A stretch of 64,000 bases of DNA, taken from contig CM040106.1 of the NCBI GenBank assembly GCA_022496805.1, positions 2,170,001 through 2,234,000 on the forward strand, in the 5' to 3' direction. The notes under the pieces were generated by a model, which was not told where the DNA came from, ran no database searches, and saw nothing but the letters and a program-made list of their open reading frames with translations. A program made the translations under genes and the position numbers. The number at the start of each line of letters is the position of its first letter. Positions within the stretch are counted from its first letter, which is position 1. The DNA is from Pohlia nutans (taxonomy: Eukaryota; Streptophyta; Bryopsida; Bryales; Mniaceae). Below are positions 42,102 through 53,844 of this stretch, one piece after another.

Positions 42102-42910
42102 GGGTCAAGAAGATCAGACGGGAGGTGGACCAGACTCACAAGGAGTCGGCCAAGGCGACCCTGCTCATGCTGGAGCAGAAGAACAAGCTCAACTGGAAGA
42201 GGAAGACCGTCCAGAAAATGGAGCAACACGATTGGACTAGCCTCAAGCAAGTGGCTTGGTTGTTCCAACCGGATGGAGGAGTACAGACCAAGGCAAGGCA
42301 GTACGATGAGAAGGTGACCCATCCGGGGGTAGAAGGAGCAGCGCGGGTGAAGAACATTGTGAAGGAGTACGCTGCCAAAGTGGAGGAGGCGCTGGTGGGA
42401 TTCCGGGCACTGGCGGCACAAGTACTCGCAAGGTGCCCATCCGTACCCGAACTGGAAGTGGGAGAAACCAGCAACAGGGGAGGGAGAGTTCCTCTGTCCG
42501 AAAGCGAGCTACTGGAGACCTTTTGGTTGTCAGTAGATGCGTCCCAGGCAGGGGATTTAGTTTGGATGTTAGGAGCCGGGAGCTCCACTCCGGAACAGGC
42601 TTCCCGACCCATGGAGAATGTGGAGCCAGCTCACGCAGCAGACCAAGGAGAGGCAAGTTAAGCAGGCTTCCTCAATCCCGAGGAGGGGATGGTGGAGACG
42701 GGTACCCAACACGGTGAGGAGGGAAGACCAGAGGGTGGATTAGGAGGTGACCCGGACGGTCAACCGGATGGTGCGCAAGGAGGCGAACCGGAAGGTGAAC
42801 AACAGGAGGAACGCGGTGAGCTAGTGAGCGAACCGGGTGTTCCAGAGCAGGAGGAGCAACAGGAGGATCAGCAAGAGGAAGAAGGCAGAGAGGATGAAAC
42901 GAAGGAGTAG
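42097..42910 (+). pseudogene. Gag-like copy B, 3' part after the copia insertion
   Basis: The sequence resumes with lysine-rich helical residues (KESAKATLLMLEQKNKLNWK) that align with copy D's KKVNRVWEQVSQAVLLALEQ. It continues with AWLFQPDGGVQTKARQYDEK, GVEGAARVKNIVKEYAAKVE and ALVGFRALAAQVLA, a long coiled-coil-like region. A TAA at about 42659 separates a final Gly/Glu/Gln-rich acidic tail (42689-42910). The block order and spacing agree with copy D, which confirms that the two halves belong to one ORF. Exact function is unknown; a structural gag-like protein is inferred. Confidence 0.65.
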
Positions 42911-44471
42911 CGGCTCAGAAGATCCGTTGGGTGGTTAGGATCCGGATTTGGTGGATCCGGCTTAGTAGGAAGCTTTTGAGTAGGTACGGAAGATCTCTTT
43001 TTGTGAATAGGCCTTTTAGGATTTCAAGTGCTAGAGGCAGTTTAGGATAGGAACTGAACCGTGGGGAGAGCTCCCCAGATTTCCGAATCCTGGGTTTTTA
43101 GGATCCGAGGATTTCCCGAATCCGGGCGTTTGGATTTTCTTCTTATCAAAGAATGTTCTTCATTCCTTGGATCTTTTGTGTACCACTGTTCCCTTGTAAA
43201 TGATCATAGTCGCACTTTTTCTACAAGCTGTGTGTGTGTGTGTAATCTGTTGCTTGAGATAGTGGTCTAATTTTTCCTTTGGTAATTGGAAGGATTGACC
43301 GGGTTCTGGAGTAGCTTCGATTAAGAGACCGAATATAGGCTTTGGGGAAGTTAGAGGTTGTTTGAATGTGGGATTTTCTATGCCGGGTTGCAGGGGATAT
43401 TCCGGGTTAATGGCACAGTGGATAGGAGGGGGTACTCCGGTCCTCTTAGAACTCCTGGACGGGTAGTCCGGTTGAGGTGCCAGCACCTCGGTAGATCGTG
43501 TAATAGAAGGGTACGAAATAGCCAGAGTAAAATAGACCGTTAGGAACCCAACCGATTCCGGACACCTTGGATAGTCTTTACCTCGGTTAGCAAATCGTTG
43601 TAGTATTTTGACAGAAGGGAGAAACCGGGTTGCGCTTGTGTGACCTGCTGTGGGTTTGGGAGAAATCTGCAGTTGAAGTGCAGTACGGAAAGTACCTGGA
43701 TTGAGGAGTTGAGATAGGGTAACCGGAAAGTAGTGAAGTTCCCATCACTGAAATTAGTAGGGAAGGGTGTGTCTTTAAATCCTCCACCACTAAATGCAAA
43801 TGGAGAACCCTCTGAGGGAAAACTGAGGCTAAAATAAACCGGGTTAAGTTGCTAGGATAGACCGGGCAGAGCAAGGTTGGATGAACTTCCAATCTGGAAG
43901 GATCCGGATCTAGCCACCACCAGATCAGTGAGTAGTAAAGGATCCGGTTTAGTACGGAAAGAGGAAGGGTTAGCTGGTGATATAAGGAGAGAAAACCACC
44001 AGCCCAAACTAATCTCCGGAAACCTCCCACTTCACAGAGTCTCCGCGGAACGATAACCCGGAAATCACCTCTATGAGCCTTCTTTATATGAAAACGTGCG
44101 TTCTAGGGGAGTATCCGGTATCACGTGCTACAACATGCACACAGAATCTAGCTCAATAATCACACAAAAATCACATTAGAAAGAGGTTGAGCGACAGGAT
44201 GGAAGAGAAGCAACGAAGTTGATACCTAAACACGGAGGATACAAACGCAGGAGGAAACACACGATGACGACGACGAAGGATTCACAACACGACGGAGGAA
44301 ACACAAAATATGCCGAGGGGGAGCTCAAAATGCATGCAGAGCGAATGTGGAAGGCGAGCTCCATTCCTAGCTCCATCTAAGAGGGGGGAAGAGGTGAACA
44401 GGAAGGTAAGTGTGGGCAGCAAATGCCCGCCCTTTTCCATTTTTTTATTTTGTTTTTTCCTCTTTTTTTTG
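42911..44471. other. Non-coding remainder after copy B
   Basis: GC-moderate sequence with CCGG-rich words (GGATCCGG, AACCGGG) like the retroelement family at 56-64 kb, probably untranslated element sequence. It contains a (GT)n run at 43222-43234. No reverse transcriptase or integrase is visible, so copy B lacks a pol here. Confidence 0.5.
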
Positions 44472-44695
44472 TGTTTGTCCCTTTAATGTTCCAATTGAAC
44501 ACCACTTTCAAAAATTTGTTCTTAAATGGTTGATAAAAAACTAAAATAGAGATGGTGTACAAAGCAAAGTTGTAAATGTCAACATGAACATAACATATGT
44601 ACTGTTGGATACATCAAACTTATTATTTATATGTTTCAATTAATTTTGCAAGGTTTTTGCTTGAAGTTAAATTAAAAATCCCCAACAAACAAACA
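44472..44695 (+). repeat. Direct repeat, about 225 bp, copy 1
   Basis: It aligns with 45370-45592. Shared blocks include AAAGTTGTAAATGTCAACAT, TCAATTAATTTTGCA and GATTTTTGCTTGAA-like sequence in the same order. It is AT-rich and has no ORF. Confidence 0.8.
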
Positions 44696-45369
44696 AAATT
44701 TGAAAAATATTTTAATGAAATTGGAATAACACGCACTACAAGATGGTATGGTCTCCATGATTTGATTATACTTATAATGGAAAATCATGTGTAAGGTCTC
44801 ACTTTCTGAACTAAGATTGAAAGTCGACAGAAACCACTTGAGAGACTTGTTTTGTAATTCTTCAGAAATTCACATTATCTTATTTTGAAGATCCATATCG
44901 TACAAATGGTACTTACTAGTACAGGAATCAAGAGAATTTTGGATGGATGAAAAACATCACCGTATATAGTGAAGTGATGCGTCAGAGTTCATACAACATC
45001 TAGAATAGAGACGCAGGCACGTCAAAGGGTTCATCAATACTAATGAAGATAATTCTATCAATTTAATACCCCTAAATGTGATTCTATCATTTTCAACCCA
45101 TAAATGTCCTAGCATCTCAAAAATTGGATGAATAACAAATTCCAAGCCTTCAAACTTTGTCATACAACTTCGCATCACTTTCAAGCAAGTCAATTTTGTA
45201 AGCCTATTAAATTCTGTAGTAACTGCAATAAATTTCTTGCGATGAAGAGTTGTTGATAATTTTGGAGGGGCCTCCAAATGCTATCAAGAATACTTTATTA
45301 TATAATTTGAAAGTTGAAATTTGATATGAACTCTAAATTTAAATTTATGTGTTTGTTTTTGTTTTTGTT
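44696..45369. other. AT-rich spacer between the direct repeats
   Basis: No gene. A minus-strand frame at 45277-44957 lacks any recognisable motif. Confidence 0.4.
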
Positions 45370-45592
45370 TTTCTGTTTACCCTTTAACGTCACAATTGAA
45401 CACTATTATTTAAAATTTGTTCTAACATGGTTGATGAAAAACGAATATGGAGTTGATGTATAAACCAAAGTTGTAAATGTCAACATGAAGATAACCTCTG
45501 TATAGTTGGATTCATCAAAATTATTATCAATATTTTTCAATTAATTTTGCAGGATTTTTGCTTGAAATTTAATTAAAAATTCCATACACATC
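45370..45592 (+). repeat. Direct repeat, about 225 bp, copy 2
   Basis: Partner of 44472-44695, 898 bp downstream in the same orientation, roughly 75-80% alike by eye. Confidence 0.8.
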
Positions 45593-45670
45593 AAAACTAT
45601 AGAACTACTAGTTTACCACTAAGGTGAACCGTTTCGATGGTTCACAGCTGATGTAGGTCGTCTTGCGTCT

Positions 45671-46084
45671 TTACCCGAAGCCTTGAATGAACGCCGTCAG
45701 TCGCTTGTGATGTTCGGGTTTGCAATGGCAGATGCTGAAACCTTTGGCAGTCTTGCCGGCGGCTGTATACTCCTCCAGTCGACTTGGTGGGTACTCCTTT
45801 GGCGGAATTGGTTCCATACAGATGTTGAATGGGAGCTTCAATACTTGGTGGACGACAGTTGGGTTGATGGTGACTAATTGAGTTCGTACGCGGGACTCAA
45901 TCTTCTTGGTTTTGATGTCAACGTCCACAGCGTTAACAAACTCCTCGATCAGCTCCATGTGTGGTGCATGTCTGAGGTTGTCCCAATCGAGTGCGACGAA
46001 CTGTGAGACGCCAATCGATTTGATAAATTGCGCCTCAGTCGGGTTGTTGATTGCGTACTCCCGCCATTCGCGAACCGGGTGCAT
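45671..46084 (-). CDS. ORF resembling the N-terminal part of plant transposon-protein domains
   Basis: ATG 46084 to TAA 45671, 137 residues, uninterrupted. The order FIKSIGVSQFVALDWDNLRH, MELIEEFVNAVDVD, IESRVRTQLVTINPTVVHQV and LKLPFN matches what I recall of the 'putative plant transposon protein' domain ('G...F......Y..LV.EFya.....', 'VRG..v.i.....n..L.lp'). That domain occurs in plant Ty3-associated ORFs of unknown function. The C-terminal end (AKGFSICHCKPEHHKRLTAF) is shorter than the full domain, so it is truncated. A leader with AAACCCTAG precedes the ATG. It lies downstream of the minus-strand Ty3 integrase and may be that element's extra ORF, or a separate scrap. Confidence 0.45.
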   Translation of the reverse strand: MHPVREWREYAINNPTEAQFIKSIGVSQFVALDWDNLRHAPHMELIEEFVNAVDVDIKTKKIESRVRTQLVTINPTVVHQVLKLPFNICMEPIPPKEYPPSRLEEYTAAGKTAKGFSICHCKPEHHKRLTAFIQGFG

Positions 46085-46660
46085 CGCCTAAAAAGCTAGG
46101 GTTTTGTAGAGCCCTTGCTTTTTGCAAATCGAGATCTCGTAAGCCAGTAGTGTGGACGTCCAAAGACGCCGCGGACCGCGGTCGGTCGACTTCCTTTTAG
46201 ACATCGATCGGTCGACAAGGAATTTGCAGACAAAGAAAAAAAGAAAACGGCCGTACTCTCCTCGAAGTTGCCTTGCTCTCTGTCGGCTATAGTGGTGATG
46301 TGTGCGGTCGTTTACTACTGTCTCGACCCTCGACCACTGCTCGCACAGTCGGGCTACGAGCTCTCTTGACTACTCTACGTTGTCCTTCTACTCGCGGCTT
46401 CCTAAAACGCTTGCTAAGAATGCACAAGGCGATGGCTGCGGAATAGCGGTTGTGGGGAGGAGAAACCAAGGGAAATGGCAAAGATGCAAGAGGGGGAAGA
46501 AGGGTCGCGGCTACAGTGCTAAATACCTGCCCTATGGATTTCAAATTCAAAATAGATGGGACAGGTGAGAGCGGCCCCCATGACGGCGGTTTAAGGGTTT
46601 GACCAGTCGGGTTGACTAGTCGGGTCGACCATTTGAGTCGACCGACTGTGACTAAGGCTA
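46085..46660 (-). other. Leader-like region between the plant-transposon-like ORF and Ty3 integrase
   Basis: No gene. It includes GTCGACC / CAGTCGGG repeats (46590-46650) like those in the LTR at 53.7 kb. Similarity is too short and uneven to call it the missing LTR. Confidence 0.35.
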
Positions 46661-46670
46661 CAGGGATTGC

Positions 46671-47990
46671 CTATTGTCGGCTTGGCTCATCTTCATTTTG
46701 TTCTAGTGTGGCCTTGATCTTTGATTTACTAATGAGTGGACTAGAAAAATCTGCAGGGCAATTATGGTCTAGGACTCGGTAGGATTTAAGTTTGTTCACA
46801 TTGACAACTATCGGGTCGGGGTCAACGTGCTGAAGGCTGACTAGCAAGATAATTTTGTGGGGAAGGGCATACTGTACGCGATACGGGCCGAACCATTTGC
46901 TACGGAGTTTACCGGCATGGACATTTGTACCTTTTGGGTGCCATAGGATGTAGTCGCCTACGTTGTATAGAGTCAATTGGCCTTGAGTTTGGGCCCACTT
47001 TGCTTGGTTCCACTGCTGTGCGCCATGTTGGGTGGTCGCTACTAGTTGGGTCTCGTCTAATTTCTCGAGGTCGGATACGCGGGCTGCTAGTACTCGTCGG
47101 GGAGTGAAGTTGGTAGTCGCTTTCGACCATTGGGACGGGATGATATACTCGATAGGCATGAATGGTGTAAGACCATAAACTAATTGGAGAGGGTGTGACC
47201 CGTGACGACCTTGTATGTTGTCCAGTACGCGAAAAAGACCGTGTGGAGCTGTAATTCCCACTCGGTCCGATTCTTGTTGATTAGTTTCTGGAGCATTCTG
47301 ACTATAATCTTGTTGGTTGACTCTGCCTGGCCGTTGCCTTGTGGGTAGTATGTCGTGGATGTCGTATGCCGGAGTAAAAAATGCTCGGTGAGGGTGTGGA
47401 GCGTGCTATTGATGAAATGGCCACCTTGGTCGCTGACTAGGTGGAGTGGGCATTCAAACCTTGTGAGGATTGCCTCGTAAAGGAACTGTGCGGTTTCTTT
47501 GACGGTGTTTCCTCGAAGTGCTCTAGCCTCGACCCATTTGGTGGCATAGCCGGTAGTTACCAAATTAAATCGACAAGCTGTATGTCGGGTCTTCTTGACT
47601 GGGCCGATGAAGTCGAGTCCCCATTTCATGAAAGGTTTGGCAGATAGTTCAATGACGAGCTTGGAGGAGACTGTCTTGGGTAGGGTTCCTGTCATCTGGC
47701 ATTCGTGGCACGACCGGTAGTACCAAACAGTGTCTTGGTGCAGAGTCGGCTACAAGTAGCCTGCGTCTAGTATTTTTCTCACAGTGATGACGTGTAAAAA
47801 TGGCCTCCAGCATTGAATTTGTGTAATTCTTGGAGGATTGTGGTAGGCTGGCTGCCGGTTAGGACTTGTCGTAGTTGGTAGTCCTTGTCGAGTCGGTAAA
47901 GTTGGCCGTCGAGTACTTGGTACGGAATGGGCTTGTGAGCTATTCGCTTGCAAACCCCTTTTGTCACGTGGGCTGGAAAGGTCCCGGTAG
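46671..47990 (-). pseudogene. Ty3 integrase of the minus-strand element
   Basis: The zinc-binding H2C2 region is decayed (47967-47750). The catalytic core at 47695-47180 keeps D in WGLDFIGP, D in LVSDQGGHF and E in NGQAESTNK, the DDE triad that joins cDNA to host DNA. The C-terminal domain, in another frame (47261-46671), has GDYILWHPKGTNVHAGKLRS and KWFGPYRVQYALP, the GPY/F module, and ends DEPSRQ at a stop. A frameshift near 47200 separates core and tail, so no full enzyme can be made. No chromodomain is evident. Confidence 0.85.
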
Positions 47991-48273
47991 TCAGGTAGTG
48001 GACTATCAGGTGTAGCCAGTCGAGCTCGGTAGAAAACAGCTGGGCGTCGATTGCCTAGTCAAATATGCCTATGGCTGGCTCTACACCTTCATTCCTCGAT
48101 AATGCGTCGGCTGCTCCATGCGTTTTTCTTGGTCTATAAACCACAGTGAAGTCGATTTCAAGAAAAAGTAGTAGCCAACGTGCCAGTCGACCCAATACCT
48201 AGGGTTTGTTAATCAAGTACTGGAGTGCTAAGTGGTTGACGTAGAATACAAATTTGTTACCTAGGAAGTAATG

Positions 48274-49330
48274 TCAAAATTTATTGATGGCATAAACTAT
48301 CGCGAGGGCTTCCTTCTCGGTTGTTGTGTAGAACTTCTGTGCTTTGTTGAGTAGTTGGGAAGCATAGGCTATTGGTTGGTCGATGTTGCCGGTCAGGTTC
48401 TGTGCCAACATTGCCCCGACTGCTATATATGTCCGATGCATCTGTGTGTATGTGGAAGTCGAGGGACCAGTCGACTCCAATCAAAATCGGTGCACTCTGG
48501 TATCAATCTTTAATGATCTGATAGGCTGCCTCGCAAGCAGCCGCCGAGTCGAACGGTTTGCCTTTCCTGGTTAGCTTGGTGATGGGCTCCATAATGGCTG
48601 CATAATTTTTGATGAAGCATCAGTTGAACTGGGCTAGTCCGTTGAACGTCTGAATTGCTTTCACGTCCTTTTGGGGTTGGATGTCGACTAGGGCTTGGAT
48701 CTTCTTTGGATCCAGAAACTTGCCTTACCGACCAACAATGTAGCCTCAAATCACACCAGAAGGAACATAGAAGATACATTTTTCTGGGTTGAGGCTTACT
48801 CCGTACTGTCGACATTTGTGGAAGACTAGTCGGAGCTTTGGTAGGTGGGAGTCGATGTCGACACTAAAATCGTTTAGGAACAAATTCATGAAGTCGCCTA
48901 GGTAGTCTTTGAAGATCAGGTTGACAATGCGCTGCTAGGTAGGCGGGGCGTTCTTCAATCCCAACGGCATAACGACCCATACATATGCGCCCCATTTCGT
49001 AATCGCGCCCCATTCGGTAATGGAAGCTGTTTTAGGTTGGTTGGCCGGGTGGATCAGAATGTGGAGGAAGCCTGAGAAACAGTCCCTGGAGGAAGAGGCT
49101 TCATAGCCTATGACCGCGTCGAGTACCTCGTGCGTGAACGGGAGGGAGTACGGATATTTCTTAGTTGCAGCATTGAGTCGACGGAAATCGATTCATATGC
49201 GCAGTTTCCCTTTTTTTTTGGGAACGAGGACTATTGGTGATAGCCATGTAGCCTGGTCAACTAACGCTATGAACCCTATCTTTAAGAGCCATTCTAAGTC
49301 ATCCTTCACGGCTTGCGCATGGTTTGTGTT
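48274..49330 (-). pseudogene. Ty3 reverse transcriptase and RNase H of the minus-strand element
   Basis: The minus strand shows WLSPIVLVPKKKGKLRI and DFRRLNAATKKYPYSLPF (fingers), MPLGLKNAPPT (palm), and MNLFLNDFSV where FLDD is expected, so the active-site first Asp is Asn. RNase H follows with TDASDIY and AYASQLLNKAQKFYTTTEKE (48484-48274). In-frame stops and frame changes are frequent. The altered active site and breaks make it non-functional. Confidence 0.8.
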
Positions 49331-49958
49331 CATGCGGTAGCCTGCCTAGTAGCTAGGGGAAATGGTCGGGTCAAGCTCGATCTGATGAGTCGCTATGTGT
49401 TCCAATATGCCTCGCAAATCTTTGGAAGAGAAAGCAAAGATGTCTATAAATTCCTTGAAACAGGATACTCCGTAGGCTCTCAGACTAGGGCTCATATTGG
49501 CGTTCAGCTTCAACATCTTGGGGTCGGTAGGGGTATTGACATTGATATGGTCGAGTTAATCCTCCTTGTTGTGATTCCAATGGGCAATGTCCATGAATCT
49601 TAGCTTGTCTTGTATTGGTGTCTCGTCTACCAACATTGTTCCAGGCGTACGCTGAATACCCTACTACTCAATCGTTGTAGCCGCAGCAGTCGGGTCTGTT
49701 TTAGTCGAGTCAGGTGTCGACTCAGCAGTAGCAAGGAAATTCCAGTCAATTGTGCCCACTGTGTGAAGGGTCGGGTCGGAGGCAATCAAGATTTCCTCCT
49801 CTTCATTGATGATGCCTTTGGCAAAAATGTAAGAGATGAGCGCATGTGGTGTAACCGCCTTGTACCCTAATTGTCGATTGATCTAGACGGTCTTGACGGT
49901 GTCGTTGCCTATAATCTGCACCTCGTTGTTGCCCCAATCGTGTATGACTCTGGCGTGT

Positions 49959-50411
49959 CTAAGCTAGCCAGAATCGACCGAGTAGCAACCGGTAGTCAGA
50001 CTTGAGTGTCGAGCAGTCGATGACAATAAGAGTGAGGATGTGGGGGATGCCATGAATATGAATTTTGACATCCCGTAGCAATCCTTTGGGCCGTGCTATG
50101 GTGTTGTTGGCTATCTTGAGGTTGAACGGCGCGAGAGAGGGCTTGGAAAGTCCTAGTCGCCGGCGTTCGTCTTTGGTGATCACCTTGATTCCGGATTCGC
50201 CATCAATCAGTACTTTTTCCACCATGTTTTTGCCGACTGAGACCGAGATTACCGGCATCTCTTTGTCGATAACTGCCGCAGCAGCTATCGTCACGTCCTC
50301 TTTAGTCGAGGATAGTGACTCTGGAGTCAATTCTAGTCTGGGATGAGTTAGACGGTCCTGTACAAATGTGTTGAGGGTCAGTGATACCTGTAGTAAGTCT
50401 TGGACGGACAC
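49959..50411 (-). pseudogene. Retroviral-type aspartic protease domain of the minus-strand Ty3
   Basis: An open stretch of 150 codons. The strand VEKVLIDGESGIKVI corresponds to the family motif LIDGGSGVNII, so the conserved second Gly is Glu. It ends SDYRLLLGRFWLA, close to the usual LLGRPWL. It would cleave the polyprotein. The Gly-to-Glu change beside the catalytic Asp probably inactivates it. Confidence 0.75.
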
Positions 50412-50516
50412 GTGTGATTTGCAGTCTTGCAGTTGGTCGAGGATTTGTTGCTACACGGTGTCAAATGCAATGTTGTCCTGCTCGACCGAGGCCAAAATCG
50501 GTTTGGCTGGGTCGTC

Positions 50517-53040
50517 TCAAAGGGTAATTGTTTGCTGCAGTAATGCATCCATGTCCCACTCGAGTGAGGGTGAGTCCTCAGTGGACTTTGGGTCTTTAGA
50601 CGAAGTCGTTTTTTCCAACTCGGCTTGGACTTGACGAACTTCGTGCATCATTTGATCACGTAGTAGTTCCTGGGTAGTCCAGTCAGTCGTCTCCGTGGTT
50701 TTGTCAGGAGTTGACATCTCTAGGGTCGACTAGCTTCTGGTAATTATTGCGATCGTTAGGATACCAACTGTAGTGCTCGGTAGTTCTTTGATGATGACTG
50801 AAGACGTGTTGGGCTTGTTCACAATCTGTTGACTAAAGAATTTGACCACCTTTGGATCCTTGAGCATGGAACACATGTGTGTCGGATGGTCCAGGGTTTT
50901 GCAAAGAGGATAGGGGAATATCTGTCGTGGTGTGCAATCCCGGGGCGGTCGACCCTAGATTCACATGCAGTCGATGCTTGTGTGGCTACCGCTACCGGGA
51001 CTGTCGCATTTGCTGCTGCACGCCTTTTGCCAATCTCGCTCTCCGGGTTGAGCCAAAAATCCTGTTCGGGATGGCCGGTCTTCTTGCATCGGTTGTTGAA
51101 TACTCCCTTGGTGTTCTTGGCTGGATCGATAGTAGCGGTCAAGTCCAGTTCTTTGGGTAGTCCACTTTGTGCTAGCTTGGCCGACCTATTGGCCTGAGCA
51201 ATTGTCAATCAGGGTAGTCTGATTGTGGCTACCTGCAAATACTTCAAGAATCCAGCTCAAAAATTGCTTAGTAGGAAATTATCAGCCGAAATGACCTCAA
51301 GTTGGCTAGTGAGTTTTATCATGCGCTCATAGTAATCGTCAACCAACTCTTTGGCATCCTGTTTCATACTTCAGAAACGTAGGTAGGCCTGGTCGTCATT
51401 GTCGATATCCTGGTAGCGTGTTTGAAGGCATCAAGAATGCTACTTAAATCTTGTTGCGGGTAAGACGTTCGTTGTGTCAAAAACCAGTTGTAGTTGGCGG
51501 CGTCGACTACTGAGTTTCCAAATAACGCTATAGTAATAGCAGCATCGGTTTCACCATTGGTAATGAGTAATGGCATACTTACCTTTCTTGTAGGTAGGTA
51601 TAGCTACCGGTTTTTGAGCAGTCGTTTGAGTTGGGACTACTACTGTTGAGTAGGAAATCAGCGGCTGGATCAGGGCTGTAGGTACCGAGTGTGCCATTGA
51701 CCGGAAATTGGACATCGCGCACTGCTGAGTGTAGTGACCGTAGGGACCAGAAGATGCACACATGGGTAGTGTGGGTTCGTACTCATTGACGGTTGGTAGA
51801 GCCGAAGGCTGGCAAGCTATCGGTGGATTGTAATTGTTCCATGGTAGAGGCCTTGTATAGGCCTGTGAGAACGATGGTTGGCTATTGGACTCAGTAATGA
51901 ACATGTCTATTGCAGGCTAGTTTTTGTAACTAGGTGGTAAGCTAGTCTTGGGTGTCGACACTTGGGGAGTTGTAGTTTGGGCTACCCTCAACTCTTCTAA
52001 GTTTAGAATATTTGGCTCATGAGTATGAGTACAAATAATCGGCAAAGTGGGTCGAGCTACTACCGGGTCGCCTCCTTGGTTAGAATTAAAGATCTCTCTG
52101 ATCCTATCGACTAGGTCAGTCTCAAAGTCTTCCAGGCTAGTCGGGTACTAGTTGTCGTTTCTAGGTATCCCTGGTCAACTATGCATTTGACCAGGAGAAC
52201 TGGGTTCCTGGTGAAATGTAGGTAACTGGTCCTGTCGACCTGGTTGGGATTCCGGGTGGTGTTGCTCGGAAGCCAGGGCATGGTTTGATAAAAGACCTGT
52301 AAGGTAGGAGACTAATTCTTACCGGCTACGACTTAATTGATTCATTGATCTCTATCTGACGTTGATGAGAAATGATGCCAAGGTCGGTAGTGTACCGTAC
52401 TAGTCTCTGATACGCACTAGAGGGTCGTTCCGGTAAGTCGAGTGGGTCGTCTAGAACCCTACGCTGAGAAAGCGGGTTGGACATCGCCTAGAACGCCACA
52501 CTTCAGCGGGTGAACTGATGAGCCGTGGTATGCATAGTCGGTAGTATAGCCAGGGGTTAGGTCGGGAGAGTCGGGATGCCTCTTCCCATTGGTACGGAAG
52601 TTTCGTGAAAAATGGTACCTTCCGAGGTATCCATCATTCCTTGTGTGAATTCCATGTATTGTTGTAGGAAAGGTTGGGTAGAGGTCGATGATGCGATTTG
52701 CCGCTGAATATTGTATGTCGGTCGGGGATCCATTTCCGTGGTAGTATCGCGTACTACTACAGGTGGAATGGTCTCCAACTGCAAGCATCGCCATTCCCAA
52801 TAGAAATGGGGGTTAGAGAGCTAATCGGTAGTCAATTTAAGAAGCAAGGGAGAGCCGGTAGTTCGTGTACGTGGTCCAATCATAATGGTGACGTGGCGGT
52901 TTTCCAATCTCGATCTAGATCCGGATCCGAGATGTAGATCTGGATCTGGCAGGTAGAGGTCGTGCTGTGAGATATGCTTGGCTAGCCATTTGTGTGGATT
53001 TAGTCGGTTACTCTTAGGCACCGTAAACCTTTTCCACACC
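50517..53040 (-). pseudogene. Gag region of the minus-strand Ty3
   Basis: Broken frames include 51904-51551 (Pro/Gln-rich with a CASSGPYGHYTQQC zinc-knuckle-like string that lacks one Cys), 51576-51364 (FGNSVVDAANYNWFL and YPQQDLSSILDAF, capsid-like), 51208-50819 (RCKKTGHPEQDFWLNPES, a knuckle with lost cysteines), and 53039-52821 near the 5' end (basic, MWKRFTVPKSNRLN). Together they trace a capsid and nucleocapsid gene upstream of protease. Many stops lie between the pieces. Confidence 0.6.
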
Positions 53041-53296
53041 CTGCTCTTACAGATTCCTGGTCAGCAGAATTATCGACTGTTAACTACCCTGGCCGACTAT
53101 CACACACAATGATCTCTAAGGCGTTTTACGAATAGCCGTGCTCTGTATTTTGCTCAGAACTATGATGTTTGTGTAGGAAGCAGATGACTGCGGTTTCTGA
53201 GGGACGTATAGTGCCTAGCGATAGTCGATAGGACCGACTACTAACTAGACCAACAAAAAGGCTAGTTTTTGAGCTGAACTTTGCGTGGTCGCCAAA

Positions 53297-53844
53297 TGTT
53301 AAGGTCGTTCTCTATGAACCAACCTTACAAGCTAATGAGCTACTTCTCGCAATAACACTCAACTTTAGACTAGCAAGTAGAGATTGAGAGGATTAGTAAG
53401 AGAGTTTTCAATGAAGAAGAATGCCTTGTCGACTAGGAGTAACACTAGTATGTTTGCAAGTCGACTCCTGCACAACTTACGGACTACTGCAACTAGCCAC
53501 GACTCAAACACAATATGCAATACAAAAGCAGAAAAAAGCACTTCTGCCACAGTAGACTAGCATACTAGAACACACACAGAAGTTTAAGACAAGAAAGAAG
53601 TACAACTAAGGCTGCTTGTAAAGAAGATGTACAAAATGTATAGCAACACCTCTCTCAAAGCGAGGGAAAGTACATATAGGAGACTGGTCTGACAGTAGTG
53701 TTAGACCTGGTCGACCAAGTCAGTCGGGTCGACCAGCCTCTACCAGCCTGTACTACTGGGTATTGCCTGCCGGGTCTATATGTATCGGGTATAGACTAGC
53801 CTATTCTTAGCCTAAGGGAATATTCGAAGAATATTCACTTAACA
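53297..53844 (-). repeat. LTR of the minus-strand Ty3 (548 bp)
   Basis: Bounded by TGTTAAG on the coding strand and by CTTAACA, perfect inverted ends. Next to it on the internal side the coding strand reads TTTGGCGACCACGCAAAG, a plausible primer-binding site. No second copy with the same ends is seen at 46 kb. Confidence 0.75.

Larger units (their letters stand above)
46671..53844 (-). mobile_element. Decayed Ty3-type retrotransposon (minus strand)
   Basis: Read on the minus strand the element runs LTR (53844-53297), gag, protease, reverse transcriptase, RNase H and integrase, the Ty3 order. Nearly every module has stops or frameshifts, and several catalytic residues have changed. Its words are rich in TCGAC / CGGT, unlike the CCGGA-rich family at 56-64 kb. 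The second LTR is missing or unrecognisable at the left end. It is inactive. Confidence 0.85.

Noticed and set aside
42911..44030. A pol gene downstream of gag-like copy B
   Set aside because: No protease, reverse transcriptase or integrase motif was found in any frame before AT-rich unrelated sequence begins.
46085..46660. Missing left LTR of the minus-strand Ty3
   Set aside because: Only short GTCGACC-type words are shared with the LTR at 53.3-53.8 kb, and the TGTTAAG/CTTAACA ends are absent.
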